Below, in pieces: positions 1 to 8,535 of a stretch of 30,075 nucleotides of DNA (position 1 is its first letter; each line of letters opens with the position of its first letter). This stretch comes from an uncultured bacterium. Lineage in GTDB: Bacteria > DRYD01. Both the position numbers and the translations under genes were made by a program. The notes beneath the pieces were generated by a model that saw nothing but the letters and a program-made list of their open reading frames with translations, did no database searches and was not told where the DNA came from. The stretch is from contig CAKZQG010000017.1 in assembly GCA_937139605.1 (NCBI GenBank), positions 1-30,075 on the forward strand. The letters run 5' to 3'.

Positions 1-40
1 AAATTTAATATAATTAACAAAAATTTAATATAATTAACAA
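1..40. repeat. Tandem 20-bp direct repeat, two perfect copies
   Basis: The unit aaatttaatataattaacaa occurs at 1-20 and again, base for base, at 21-40. A third copy begins (aaatt) and then diverges at 46. The array starts at the first base of the window, so more copies may lie to the left. It sits about 60 bp before the start codon of the first gene. In DNA this AT-rich short repeats arise easily, but a perfect 20-bp duplication is still a recent slippage or duplication product. Confidence 0.85.
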
Positions 41-100
41 AAATTGTTTTTTTAGGTATAAAAAATGATTATAAATAAAACTATAAAGGAGGTGAATTAA

Positions 101-778
101 ATGTCTGAAGTTAATAATGTAAGTTCAGTAAGTAGCAGTGCAGATTACAGTTCAAGTTCAATAAATCAAAGTTCTAACGTAAATCAAGGTTCTAATGTAA
201 ATGAAACTTCTAATGTAAATCAAACTACCCAAACAGAAGATTCCAAAAAACCCGAAGAAAGTAATAAACCAGAAGATCCAAAAGATCAAGATAAAACTAG
301 TAAAGATAAAGAAAAAGAAGAATTACAAAAACAAATAGATGAACTAAAAAAACAATTGGAAGAATTAAAGAAAAAACTAGAAGAACAAAAGAATCAAAAG
401 CCACAGGGAAATTCTAATTCAAACAAACCGCAACAAGCACAACAAGCACAGCAACCTAATCAAAACCAAAATGATCCCAATCAATTAATACTACAAGATA
501 TAATCCAAGTATTAGAAGCAGAGAAAAATGGAGGCCAAAATCTACAGCAAGCTGTATCTAAATTAAATCAGGATTATCAAATGGTAAAAAGTATGAACAT
601 ACAATTAAAGCCAGAAATAGATCAGATGGCACAACAAATCTTACAAAAATATGGTGGTGCTAATGGAGGCGTTAATCCATTATTAGGGAACCAGTTAGCT
701 CAAGGATTAAATCCAACACAAGCAGTTAACCCTTTAAATAATATTCAACAACCACAAACTCAAGGGATTAATTTCTAA
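101..778 (+). CDS. Unknown low-complexity coiled-coil protein, Q/N-rich
   Basis: I do not recognise a family. The start is well supported by a near-perfect Shine-Dalgarno (aaaggaggtga, 86-96) just before the ATG. Residues 1-22 are Ser-rich. Residues 24-42 hold a repeated SNVNxx hexapeptide, encoded by three 18-bp tandem units at 163-216. Residues 45-70 are charged and Pro/Lys-rich. Residues 70-99 form a clear heptad coiled coil (repeated LKKQLEE-like units). Residues 100-130 are Gln/Asn-rich. Residues 128-184 look like a short folded helical region. The tail is rich in Gly, Asn, Pro and Leu. There is no signal peptide or membrane segment, so it is probably cytoplasmic and partly disordered, perhaps a scaffold or assembly protein. 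It stands alone and is followed by a terminator. Confidence 0.8.
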   Translation: MSEVNNVSSVSSSADYSSSSINQSSNVNQGSNVNETSNVNQTTQTEDSKKPEESNKPEDPKDQDKTSKDKEKEELQKQIDELKKQLEELKKKLEEQKNQKPQGNSNSNKPQQAQQAQQPNQNQNDPNQLILQDIIQVLEAEKNGGQNLQQAVSKLNQDYQMVKSMNIQLKPEIDQMAQQILQKYGGANGGVNPLLGNQLAQGLNPTQAVNPLNNIQQPQTQGINF

Positions 779-810
779 AATTAAATTCAAAAACAATAAA
801 ATAAATAACA

Positions 811-848
811 AAAGGGGGCTTTATTTAAAAGCTCCCTTATTTTTTTAT
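811..848. terminator. Hairpin terminator between convergent genes
   Basis: The left arm aaagggggct and the right arm agctccctt pair with one G-U, with an AT loop between them, followed by tattttttta on the plus strand. It lies 33 bp after the first gene's stop. The minus strand also reads into a T-rich tract, so it can serve the converging minus-strand operon that ends at 885. Confidence 0.8.
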
Positions 849-884
849 TATTATTATTTATTTTATACTTTATCCTTACCTAAA

Positions 885-2486
885 TTAAAAGAAATTTATC
901 TCTTTATTTGAAATTTTTATATCACTTAAATCAATAATTAACTTATCAACTGGTTTTAAATAAAAATCATTCTTACTAACATTAATATAAATTAAAAAAT
1001 CCTTTTTAGGCACCAACTTCAATCCTACATTATTAAAGCTATTTAATTTAGTAAAATTAAACTCAGCTTTATTTAAATTATTATTTTTATAATTACTTTG
1101 ATAATAACTGTAGTCAATTATAAAAACTGGATCTATATTGTTATTTATTTTATTATCATTAGATAAATCTAAAGATAATATAGATATATCATTATTTTGA
1201 TATCTCCAGAACATTACCAAATTTTTAAATATATTTTCCAAATCTAAGAATTTTACATCTTTATTAGTAAATATAACTTTATTAAAAAATGAAGAATCCA
1301 TCATATTTAGCTTAATTATACCTATACATTTATTATCATTAATCAATTGATATATCAAATATAAATTTTTATCAATAATAAAGGATTTTTTTATATTAAT
1401 TAAATTAATAAACTCGCTTTTTAAAACATATACATTTTCTACTTCATTTTTATAATTTAAGTTAATAAAAATTATTTCATTACCTATAAGATCTTTATAT
1501 GTTTTAAAAATTAAGTAATAATTATCTTTTAAATTTATTATATCAAGTAATTCAATTTTTGAATAATTAGATTCCAAAAAGAAAGGTAAAATTTCTATAT
1601 ATTTTTTATCTTGTACTTTTAATAAAAGAAATTTACTTTCCTCATTATAAGATGAAGTTATAAAAATAAATGGATAGTATAAATCTATAGAAGAAATATT
1701 ATAAGGTAATTTTATTAATTTTAAGTCTTTTATTTCTTTGTTATTAGAGTTCATTTTAGCTAACATAATTTTATTATTATCACTTAAATCATTTTCTCTA
1801 TTTAATAAAGTAAACAAAATATAATAAAATTTATCATAATAATCAACTTTTTTGAGATAATAATTATTAAAATTATTAAAATTGTCAATATTAAAATAAA
1901 ATTCAAAAGATTTTAAAAAATTTAAATTAGAATCAAAATTTAAATAAAAAATATTATTTTTTTGAGATATCTCATTATAAGTACTAACAAATAAATCCAA
2001 AATAGCTAAATCATTTATATTTAATTTACCATAATTTACTTTATAGTAATTATCGAATTTTAATGAATATTTTTTAGATAATAATTCATAAGAGTAGATA
2101 TCTCTTTTTGTTAATACCAAATCACTTTTAGAATTGCCATTATATATAAAACTTAAAATCATAAAATTATTATTAAAAAATGAAAAAGAAAAGTTATTAA
2201 AATCGGAATTTATATTGAAAATAGCTAAAAAATTAGAAAGTTTAAAATTATTTAAATTAGAATTTATATCAACGATTGTTTTTTCTTGTTTAATAAAAAA
2301 AGCAAAAAATATTTTATATATTACAATAAAAGAAAAGGTAAAAATAAAATAATAAAAAATGGCTAAAACAAGTAATTCTTTAAGAATAATTTTAAAATTT
2401 TCCTTTAGTTTTAATTCTAAATTATCTTGGTAATTATGATTATGTGTGTTATTTTTGTTGGAGGTATTGTAATGCATTAATAGCAC
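885..2486 (-). CDS. Unknown membrane-anchored protein, Asn/Phe-rich
   Basis: No family recognised. A short Asn-rich cytoplasmic stretch (1-30) is followed by one long hydrophobic segment at about residues 35-65. About 460 residues of alternating hydrophobic and polar stretches follow, rich in Asn, Phe, Tyr, Ile and Lys. This pattern would suit an extracytoplasmic beta-rich domain, possibly a propeller, but that is inference. The frame opens at a GTG (2486). The ATG three codons later (2477) has better spacing from the aagggg purine run and may be the real start. Either start overlaps the 3' end of the LuxE-like gene by 29-38 bp, so the two are probably translationally coupled. It is the last gene of the dnaJ-hspR-udk operon. 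Confidence 0.65.
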   Translation of the reverse strand: MLLMHYNTSNKNNTHNHNYQDNLELKLKENFKIILKELLVLAIFYYFIFTFSFIVIYKIFFAFFIKQEKTIVDINSNLNNFKLSNFLAIFNINSDFNNFSFSFFNNNFMILSFIYNGNSKSDLVLTKRDIYSYELLSKKYSLKFDNYYKVNYGKLNINDLAILDLFVSTYNEISQKNNIFYLNFDSNLNFLKSFEFYFNIDNFNNFNNYYLKKVDYYDKFYYILFTLLNRENDLSDNNKIMLAKMNSNNKEIKDLKLIKLPYNISSIDLYYPFIFITSSYNEESKFLLLKVQDKKYIEILPFFLESNYSKIELLDIINLKDNYYLIFKTYKDLIGNEIIFINLNYKNEVENVYVLKSEFINLINIKKSFIIDKNLYLIYQLINDNKCIGIIKLNMMDSSFFNKVIFTNKDVKFLDLENIFKNLVMFWRYQNNDISILSLDLSNDNKINNNIDPVFIIDYSYYQSNYKNNNLNKAEFNFTKLNSFNNVGLKLVPKKDFLIYINVSKNDFYLKPVDKLIIDLSDIKISNKEINFF

Positions 2487-3636
2487 ATCCCCTTAATTGA
2501 GTTTTTCCTGCCCTACCTAATACATTTATATAAAATCCTTTTCTTCCGCATTCACAGTTATAAGAAATATATCCCACATCACTACTAATAACAAAAGCAA
2601 TAGCATAGCTATTACAGTAAGGTGTAATAAAAGAAATTAGACCTATATTATTATTGTGATAATAAAAATTTTTCGTTAAAGGATTAAATATTAAAATTCT
2701 GGAATATCTAGGGATATGCATATTAAAATATTCGCATTCTACATAAGGTATTCCATGTTCTACTAATCCATATAAATCTCTAACATTTTCAGGTTTTATT
2801 CCTAAATAATCCTTTATTAGTTTTCTAAATACAGGTTTTGGGATTTCTTTATCAGCTAAAGTTTTCCATCCTCCCCCAGGTAAAACAACTCCTTCAAAAT
2901 TAAATCTCAAATTTCTCTTAATAATTTCCTGAATAGTAAAATATATATAAGCTGGAAATCCCAGAATCCTTATAGGATTGTCTTGTTTTGAATACTTTAT
3001 TAAAATATTAATAACTGAATCTATATCAAAATAAAAATCTTTTTTAGAATCATCGTATTTTAAAGCAAAAAATTTATTTTTTATCTTAGGGGCTAAAGAA
3101 GTTAATAACATATCAGAAAAAGCAGTCCCAACATTACTCGCAAAATCTATCTCATATGTAAAAAATAAATAATTATATTCATTTTCTAAATCTACCAAAT
3201 TATAATCATTATAAATATTAAAAACAATTTTTTTGATTCTGTTTAAAGTTAAATTGTCCAAAACTATTCTTGATTTTTTCCCTTTAGTACCAGAGGAATA
3301 TAACTCAGTTTCATAGTTTTTATTTAATATGAAATAATCAGTATCAGCGTATTCCTTTAATACCCACACATTCAAAAATAAATACCATCTAAAAAAATCT
3401 TCTAAATTTTTAATATTATTAATAAAATTCTCTAAACTAAATTCTTCGTTAAAATTTTTTTTATACTTAATATTTACCAAATTTTTATAAAATTCAGAAT
3501 TATAATACTGATTAATAAAAGCATTTCTTATAGACTCTAAAAATAAACTATCATTATAAAAATATTGATTAATATCATAATCAAATGGTTTTGTATCTAT
3601 AAGGGTATCTATAATATTTTTATTATAAAGTTCCAT
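2449..3636 (-). CDS. LuxE-like acyl-protein synthetase (adenylate-forming)
   Basis: Adenylate-forming enzyme of the LuxE / phenylacetate-CoA ligase-like group. These enzymes activate a carboxylic (often fatty) acid with ATP and pass the acyl group to a protein or carrier. Visible motifs are the ATP phosphate loop SSGTKGKKS (114-122), GGGWK (254-258), an adenine-contact motif YGLVEH (289-294), SSDVG (351-355), CECGRKG (361-367) and GRAG (374-377). This order and the Cys-rich CxCGR motif are typical of LuxE. No LuxC reductase or LuxD transferase is nearby, so it is not a bioluminescence or fatty-aldehyde operon and the true substrate is unknown. It starts 9 bp after the NfeD gene stop with no obvious Shine-Dalgarno, suggesting coupling. 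LuxE-like proteins without LuxCD also occur in polysaccharide and acyl-carrier contexts. Confidence 0.82.
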   Translation of the reverse strand: MELYNKNIIDTLIDTKPFDYDINQYFYNDSLFLESIRNAFINQYYNSEFYKNLVNIKYKKNFNEEFSLENFINNIKNLEDFFRWYLFLNVWVLKEYADTDYFILNKNYETELYSSGTKGKKSRIVLDNLTLNRIKKIVFNIYNDYNLVDLENEYNYLFFTYEIDFASNVGTAFSDMLLTSLAPKIKNKFFALKYDDSKKDFYFDIDSVINILIKYSKQDNPIRILGFPAYIYFTIQEIIKRNLRFNFEGVVLPGGGWKTLADKEIPKPVFRKLIKDYLGIKPENVRDLYGLVEHGIPYVECEYFNMHIPRYSRILIFNPLTKNFYYHNNNIGLISFITPYCNSYAIAFVISSDVGYISYNCECGRKGFYINVLGRAGKTQLRGCAINALQYLQQK

Positions 3637-3645
3637 ATTTTTTAA

Positions 3646-5076
3646 TTAGTTATTAATGTCTTTTTTAATTTCTTCTTTTTTTACAATTAGTTTTAAATTA
3701 GCAGGATCTATATCAATAACAGTTAATAAATCGTTTATATTAATTTTACTAAGTTCTTGTGAGTTATTTAATAAAGCAGACCACAAATCTCCTTCTACCT
3801 TTACAATTAATTCATTCTCTTTTATAGCCATAACCTTAGCTTGTTTTCCAATAATAGATTCAATCCCAAATTTAGGTTTATTTTTTAAAGATTTAAAAAT
3901 ATAATAAATTACAGTTAAAAAAATAATTAAGAAAATAGAACTAACAGTTAAGAAAAATACTACAGGAGGTTTATAAAAAATATTACTATTTTTAAAAGCT
4001 AAAATAGTCCCAGTAATAAGTAAAACAGTGCCAAGGATAAAAGAAACCCCATAGGTACTAGCCTTTATTTCTATAAGATAGATAATAAAGGCGGCTATAA
4101 TGAGTGCAATTCCTAAGAAATTAACGGAAACTAAACCTAACCCAAATAGGCCCAAACTTATTAATATAATACCAGTAATTAAAGGAACTAAAGTTCCAGG
4201 ATGATTAAATTCTATTATAATAGCCCAAAATCCTAAAGTCAATAAAAAATAAGCGATCTCGGGATTAGCCAGGGTTATTAAAATTTTTTCTAATAAATCA
4301 GGTTCAATAGTATCATAAACTATGTTTTGATAGTTCTTTAATACAATAACTTCTCCAGTATCTAATATTAAGGGTTTATTTTTTATGTTTTTAAAAATCT
4401 CAGAAGGATCATCTAATACAAAATCAATTAGATTATTATTAAGTGCTTGTAAGCTTGTATAAGTTTTAGCATTAACAATAGCATCCTGAATAGCAAAATA
4501 GTTTCTATTTCTTCTATTAGCAAGGTTTTGACTAAAAGCTAGTAAAGCCTGAATAGCTTTATTTTGTAAAGTTTGATTATTAGTATTTGTAAGATCCAAA
4601 GGAGTAGAAGCCCCAGTAATTGTATCATTAGACATAACTGCAACATTCCCAGCAATTAAAACAAACATAGCCGCACTTAAAGCCTTACTACCTTTAGGAT
4701 ATACATAGCAAATAATTGGTTTATCAACTGAATAAAACAACTGTACTAAATCCATCATAGAATCAAGTAATCCGCCATAACTATCTATTTTAACTAAAAT
4801 AAAATCATATTTATCTTTATTCTTTAGCTTATTTTGGAAATAAACTAATAAAGGATTAGAAATTATTCCATCTATTGTTAATACCATAACCTTTATGTCT
4901 TTTTTATCTATTTCAATTAATTTATTTGAGTATATTTTTTTAATAGTTTTGACATTTTTATCTATTGCTCCAAAACTTAAATTGAAAAATTTAGAATAAA
5001 AAAATAAATAAAGAATAGAGAGTAAAAAGTATATAAAAAAAGCTACTTTATAATTTTTATTTAAAATTTTTAGCAT
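3646..5076 (-). CDS. nfeD: NfeD-family membrane-bound serine protease (ClpP-like)
   Basis: Long-form NfeD protein (NfeD1b type). An N-terminal hydrophobic signal/anchor spans residues 10-30. A ClpP-like protease domain follows (about 60-235), with the SYGGLLDSM oxyanion-region motif (99-107) and the nucleophile in KALSAAM (Ser134). Next come four or five membrane segments (about 270-395), then a C-terminal NfeD OB-fold domain (about 403-468). The general base of this family is usually a Lys in the region around 200. A Lys is present at 204, but I cannot be sure it is the equivalent residue. Family members usually act with a slipin/SPFH membrane scaffold and cleave its hydrophobic tail; no slipin gene is in this window. 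The start overlaps the end of udk by 20 bp. Confidence 0.9.
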   Translation of the reverse strand: MLKILNKNYKVAFFIYFLLSILYLFFYSKFFNLSFGAIDKNVKTIKKIYSNKLIEIDKKDIKVMVLTIDGIISNPLLVYFQNKLKNKDKYDFILVKIDSYGGLLDSMMDLVQLFYSVDKPIICYVYPKGSKALSAAMFVLIAGNVAVMSNDTITGASTPLDLTNTNNQTLQNKAIQALLAFSQNLANRRNRNYFAIQDAIVNAKTYTSLQALNNNLIDFVLDDPSEIFKNIKNKPLILDTGEVIVLKNYQNIVYDTIEPDLLEKILITLANPEIAYFLLTLGFWAIIIEFNHPGTLVPLITGIILISLGLFGLGLVSVNFLGIALIIAAFIIYLIEIKASTYGVSFILGTVLLITGTILAFKNSNIFYKPPVVFFLTVSSIFLIIFLTVIYYIFKSLKNKPKFGIESIIGKQAKVMAIKENELIVKVEGDLWSALLNNSQELSKININDLLTVIDIDPANLKLIVKKEEIKKDINN

Positions 5077-5758
5077 ACTTATTGTGATGCTCTTTAATTA
5101 AAGCTATCAATAAATTTAAAGCGGATTTAAAACTTTTTTCATTTTGAATAATTATATCAGCATAGTTTTTTGTAGGTTTTACATATTCTATATACATAGG
5201 TCTAACAAAATTTAGATACTGTTCTATTATACTATCAATATCTCTACCTCTTTGAGATATATCTCTTTTAATTCTTCTTATTAATCTTATATCGTCAGGA
5301 GCAGATACAAATATTTTCAAATCCATTAGATTTCTCAATTCTTTTTTATATAAAGAGAAAAGTCCTTCTAAGATTATGATTTTAGCGGGTTCTAGTTCTT
5401 CAAATTCATTAGTTCTGTTATATAAAGTGAAAGAATAAACAGGTTTATATGCTTTTTTTAATTGAAATAAGTTATATAAATTTTGATAAACTAAGTTCCA
5501 GTCTATAGAATTTGGATGATCAAAATTAAATTTCTTTCTTTCTTCTAATTCCAAATGAGATAAATCAATATAATATGAATCTAAATTAATAAGAGTAACT
5601 TTTTCTTGATGAAGATTTTTCATTAATTCATTAGCAACACTAGTTTTGCCTGATGCAGTTCCTCCAGCTATACCTATAAACAATATCTCATTTTCTTCTT
5701 TAAAAGATTTTATTTTTTCCAGTTTATCTATATTATTATTTATTTCTTCTAAATCCAT
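5057..5758 (-). CDS. udk: Uridine kinase
   Basis: Phosphorylates uridine (and cytidine) to the monophosphate in pyrimidine salvage. It has a Walker A loop GGTASGKTS (32-40), the substrate-loop region with LDSYY and FDHPNSIDW, the ILEGLF strand typical of uridine kinases, and the Arg-rich lid RLIRRIKRDISQRGRD. The C-terminal half keeps the VRPMYIEYVKPTK motif. Length (233 aa) is slightly longer than the usual 205-215 because of about 20 extra N-terminal residues. The ATG is preceded by a purine-rich aaggaaggtagg site. It lies between the hspR-like gene (57-bp gap) and nfeD (20-bp overlap) in one operon. Confidence 0.93.
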   Translation of the reverse strand: MDLEEINNNIDKLEKIKSFKEENEILFIGIAGGTASGKTSVANELMKNLHQEKVTLINLDSYYIDLSHLELEERKKFNFDHPNSIDWNLVYQNLYNLFQLKKAYKPVYSFTLYNRTNEFEELEPAKIIILEGLFSLYKKELRNLMDLKIFVSAPDDIRLIRRIKRDISQRGRDIDSIIEQYLNFVRPMYIEYVKPTKNYADIIIQNEKSFKSALNLLIALIKEHHNKYAKNFK

Positions 5759-5815
5759 AAATTTATAACCTACCTTCCTTAGATCCTATATGTATTTCTA
5801 ATTTTTAGTACTCCC

Positions 5816-6226
5816 CTATTCATTTTCTTTAATTTTAATAGAATTTCCTTTATATTTTATTAATCCTATATCTCCATAATTTAAGTTATAATACTCTAAT
5901 TTAGATTTTAAGGTATTAATTTCTTCTTCATATTTTTGTTTCATCTGTTCAATTTGTTCTAGTAGTTTTATAATTACTTCGATACCAGCGGTATTTATAC
6001 CCATATCCTTAGATAAATTTGAGATTATTCTTAATTTAGCTATATCTTTAAGGCTATACATCCTTCTACCTGTAGGAGTTCTACTTGGTTTTATTAATCC
6101 CATTTTTTCATAATACCTTATAGTTTGTTCATTTAAATTTAGCATATTAGCAACTACTTTAATAGTAAAATAGCTACCATCTAATGGATACTCTTTAAAA
6201 AAGATTTCTAAAATTTTTTCAACCAT
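5816..6226 (-). CDS. hspR: HspR-like MerR-family heat-shock repressor
   Basis: Small MerR-type DNA-binding protein (136 aa). The winged helix-turn-helix runs from about residue 20 to 75, including the signature QTIRYYEKMGLIKPSRTPTG and the wing RRMYSLKDIAKLRII. It ends in a coiled-coil dimerisation helix (about 88-112) and a short acidic tail. The absence of a metal-binding Cys set and its place directly after a dnaJ gene point to HspR, the repressor of chaperone operons, rather than a metal sensor. The start has a strong ggaggggg Shine-Dalgarno. HspR usually binds a HAIR inverted repeat (CTTGAGT-N7-ACTCAAG) and autoregulates; I found no clear HAIR copy upstream of dnaJ, so its operator here is unknown. 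Confidence 0.85.
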   Translation of the reverse strand: MVEKILEIFFKEYPLDGSYFTIKVVANMLNLNEQTIRYYEKMGLIKPSRTPTGRRMYSLKDIAKLRIISNLSKDMGINTAGIEVIIKLLEQIEQMKQKYEEEINTLKSKLEYYNLNYGDIGLIKYKGNSIKIKENE

Positions 6227-6257
6227 ATGCCCCCTCCATTTTTCATTTTTATTTTTT

Positions 6258-7199
6258 CTACTTCTTATAACTTAGATTAAGAATTTCATTAACGCTAACT
6301 TTAGGTACAAAATAAACATATAAATCTCCTGAATTTCCTTTACTATCAACTAATCCTAAACCTTTGAATATCTTTTCTTTATATAGATCTTCAGAAGTTA
6401 TTGTTGTCTTTAATTTTTTATTATTAGGTAAAGGAATAACTATCTCTTCTTTATTAATTATTTTAGAAATATCTACTTCTACAACTTTATATAAGTTTTT
6501 TTCATTAAACACAATATAATCTCCTTTATTTATTTTTATTTTAATTTTAATAGGGCCATAAGGAGTATTTATTGTTATCTTTGCATTTTCTTTTATTCTA
6601 GAGGGTATGCTAATAGTAGTTGTATATAAATTCCCATTTATATTTAAAGTTATATTCTTAGTAATTCCGTTATATATTTCATTTATATCAAAATATACTT
6701 CAGTTTCAGGTATATTATTAGAAAGATTTGAAAAATTAGAATCAAAAGGATTATAAGAACTATATGAGTAATTTTTATAACTTTTAGAAGTAGTACCTGC
6801 TTTATTAAAAATATCAGATAAATCAAAAAAGAATTCAAAAGCAGAAGATGACTTTGATTTTCCAAATATTTCATTTAATATTTCTTCTAAATCTTGTGCA
6901 GCTTTAGATCTTCTATAACCTCCTGTACTTTGGTTATATTGTTGATAGATATTCTCATAATCTTTAAATTGGCTAAAATTCTTCCAATTATGTCCATATT
7001 TATCGTATAATTTCCTTTTTTCAGGATCAGATAATACTTCATAAGCTTCATTTATTTCTCTAAATATTTTTTCTGCTTCTTCTCTGTTATTTGGATTTAA
7101 GTCAGGATGGTATTTTCTAACTAATTTTCTGTAAGCTTCTTTTAATTCTTTTTCAGTTGCATTTCTACTTACTCCAAGGATTTCATAATAATCTCTCAT
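6258..7199 (-). CDS. dnaJ: DnaJ-like (type II, CbpA-like) co-chaperone
   Basis: Co-chaperone that stimulates the ATPase of DnaK. The J domain occupies residues 1-70 with the diagnostic HPD at 31-33. A Gly/Phe/Ser/Tyr-rich linker runs from about 85 to 165. A C-terminal substrate-binding region follows (about 166-310; motif [15 protein letters not shown]). The Cys-rich zinc-finger repeats of full DnaJ are absent, and at 313 aa it matches the CbpA/type II class. It is the first gene of the operon, 31 bp before the hspR-like gene, with a gagaggagtgag Shine-Dalgarno. No dnaK or grpE lies in the window. Confidence 0.9.
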   Translation of the reverse strand: MRDYYEILGVSRNATEKELKEAYRKLVRKYHPDLNPNNREEAEKIFREINEAYEVLSDPEKRKLYDKYGHNWKNFSQFKDYENIYQQYNQSTGGYRRSKAAQDLEEILNEIFGKSKSSSAFEFFFDLSDIFNKAGTTSKSYKNYSYSSYNPFDSNFSNLSNNIPETEVYFDINEIYNGITKNITLNINGNLYTTTISIPSRIKENAKITINTPYGPIKIKIKINKGDYIVFNEKNLYKVVEVDISKIINKEEIVIPLPNNKKLKTTITSEDLYKEKIFKGLGLVDSKGNSGDLYVYFVPKVSVNEILNLSYKK

Positions 7200-7479
7200 G
7201 TAATCTCACTCCTCTCTTTCAATTTTAAAAAATTAAAATTAATAAGAAAACAAATTTCAACTCCCCTATTATTTTTATTATAAAAGTTTTTATAAAATTC
7301 CTTTTATTCTTTTTATATTTTTTTTAAAACAAAAATAAAATTTTTGTAATTCAAAAACAACAAGGATTAAAAAAAAATATATATAATTTATATCCTATAA
7401 GAACTATATAATCTTCAGTATAAGACCAAGTATAAAAAAATACAAAATAAAAAAAATATAAAAAAAAGGGGGGGGAAAA
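7200..7479. promoter_or_regulatory. Divergent intergenic region with an AT palindrome
   Basis: This 280-bp gap lies between the dnaJ start (-) and a GNAT-like gene (+), so it should carry promoters for both. An 8-2-8 perfect inverted repeat, ttataaaa-gt-ttttataa, sits at 7278-7295, about 80 bp before the dnaJ ATG. It overlaps possible -10-like hexamers and could be an operator, although AT palindromes are common here. On the plus side, several tataat-like stretches occur between 7380 and 7420. I see no HAIR or CIRCE element and no reading frame. Confidence 0.35.
7468..7475 (+). promoter_or_regulatory. G8 homopolymer acting as the Shine-Dalgarno site
   Basis: Eight consecutive G follow seven A, four bases before the ATG at 7480. 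No other clear ribosome-binding sequence is present, so the G-run must be the binding site. Length change by slippage would alter spacing to the start codon. Confidence 0.6.
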
Positions 7480-8499
7480 ATGAAAATGCCTAAAAAAGCA
7501 ATTTTAGAATACGAAGGAGAAATAAACGGATTTTTAATCCAAGCCGAAGGAGAAAATAATATATATCAAGAAAACAATACATACTATTCTGAAGGATACC
7601 TAAAATTTAATAAAATTCCACTTAACTTTTCCCCAATATATAGCAAATCATGGAAATGTAAACACCATCCGGAACTTATTTTAGATAAACCATATGAATA
7701 TTTTATGCAAATTTCTTTTGAAGGTTCCGCTCAAGGATATATTAAAAGAATTTCTCATAAAATTGATGTAAAAGATTACTCTTACATAAGCACCTATATA
7801 GAAGGAAATTTTGACAAAAAAAGTATAGGAGATTACGATAAAATAGAACTAGAACAAGATATATTATTTCCATTTGATGAAAGGACAATAATTGTTTCTG
7901 GATATAAAAAAATAATAGATTCATTAAAAGAAGAAGTAATTCAACATACATACTCAACTATAACAACTGAAAACACCTTAACCAAACCAGTTATTTTAAA
8001 ATACATCCCCCTAAAATTAGAATTCAAAGATAATATATATACAGAAAAAACTCAGATACTAATAGAAGAATATAATTACCCTTTGGTAAATATAAGCCAA
8101 AATGAATATGATAAAGTAGAAGAATTAATAAATAAATATCATAGCCATATTGAAAAAACAATAAAAAGAGAAATACCAAAAATAGATCTAAATAAAGTAA
8201 ATAATATAATAGGGATAAAAGAAAATGATAATTTATTAGCTTGTATTATCTTTGATATAGATAAAAATGACGATTTATTAAAAGAAGAATATATTAATAT
8301 CTATGGAATATATACAAAAGAAGGCTATGAATCTCAAGGACATGAAATAAATTTATTACTTAATTTAATAAAATTTGCAAAAGAAAATAATATAAAAAAA
8401 ATAAGATCTGTTGTTTATCCTTTTGAGCAAAAATTAGAAAACTTACTTACCACTTTATCTTTTAGATATATTGCTAAACGAATGGAACTTAAATTATAA
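7480..8499 (+). CDS. Unknown protein with C-terminal GNAT-like domain
   Basis: The first 190 residues look beta-rich and I do not recognise them. The segment about 240-339 has the strand-helix pattern of a GNAT N-acetyltransferase. LLACIIFDID forms the central strands. INIYGIYTKEGYESQGHEINLLL (272-294) stands where GNATs have the acetyl-CoA pyrophosphate loop (R/QxxGxG/A). SVVYPFEQKLENLLTTLSFRYIAKRMEL matches the typical final 'N...lyeklGF' region. The loop here (SQGHEI) is degenerate at its second Gly position, so cofactor binding is uncertain. A Cys/His cluster, CKHH, occurs at 60-63. It is a single gene ending at a bidirectional terminator. Confidence 0.7.
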   Translation: MKMPKKAILEYEGEINGFLIQAEGENNIYQENNTYYSEGYLKFNKIPLNFSPIYSKSWKCKHHPELILDKPYEYFMQISFEGSAQGYIKRISHKIDVKDYSYISTYIEGNFDKKSIGDYDKIELEQDILFPFDERTIIVSGYKKIIDSLKEEVIQHTYSTITTENTLTKPVILKYIPLKLEFKDNIYTEKTQILIEEYNYPLVNISQNEYDKVEELINKYHSHIEKTIKREIPKIDLNKVNNIIGIKENDNLLACIIFDIDKNDDLLKEEYINIYGIYTKEGYESQGHEINLLLNLIKFAKENNIKKIRSVVYPFEQKLENLLTTLSFRYIAKRMELKL

Positions 8500-8535
8500 A
8501 CCAAATTATAATATAAAAAACTAGAAACTAAATAT

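Noticed and set aside
2134-2352. Plus-strand 72-aa ORF
   Set aside because: It lies inside the 533-aa minus-strand gene, is lysine-rich by base composition and has no Shine-Dalgarno.
3656-3904. Plus-strand 82-aa ORF
   Set aside because: It is antisense to the NfeD OB domain, which is clearly coding on the minus strand.
6683-6874. Minus-strand 63-aa ORF
   Set aside because: It is an alternate frame of the dnaJ linker.
5806-7272. Shared 11-mer aataggggagt (minus strand) after hspR and before dnaJ
   Set aside because: It looks like generic Shine-Dalgarno-type purine sequence and is too short to argue for a regulatory site.
7200-7320. HAIR (HspR) or CIRCE (HrcA) operator before dnaJ
   Set aside because: Neither consensus inverted repeat could be found on either strand; only an AT palindrome is present.
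7742-7957. Minus-strand 71-aa ORF
   Set aside because: It is antisense to the GNAT-like gene, with no ribosome site or recognisable motif.
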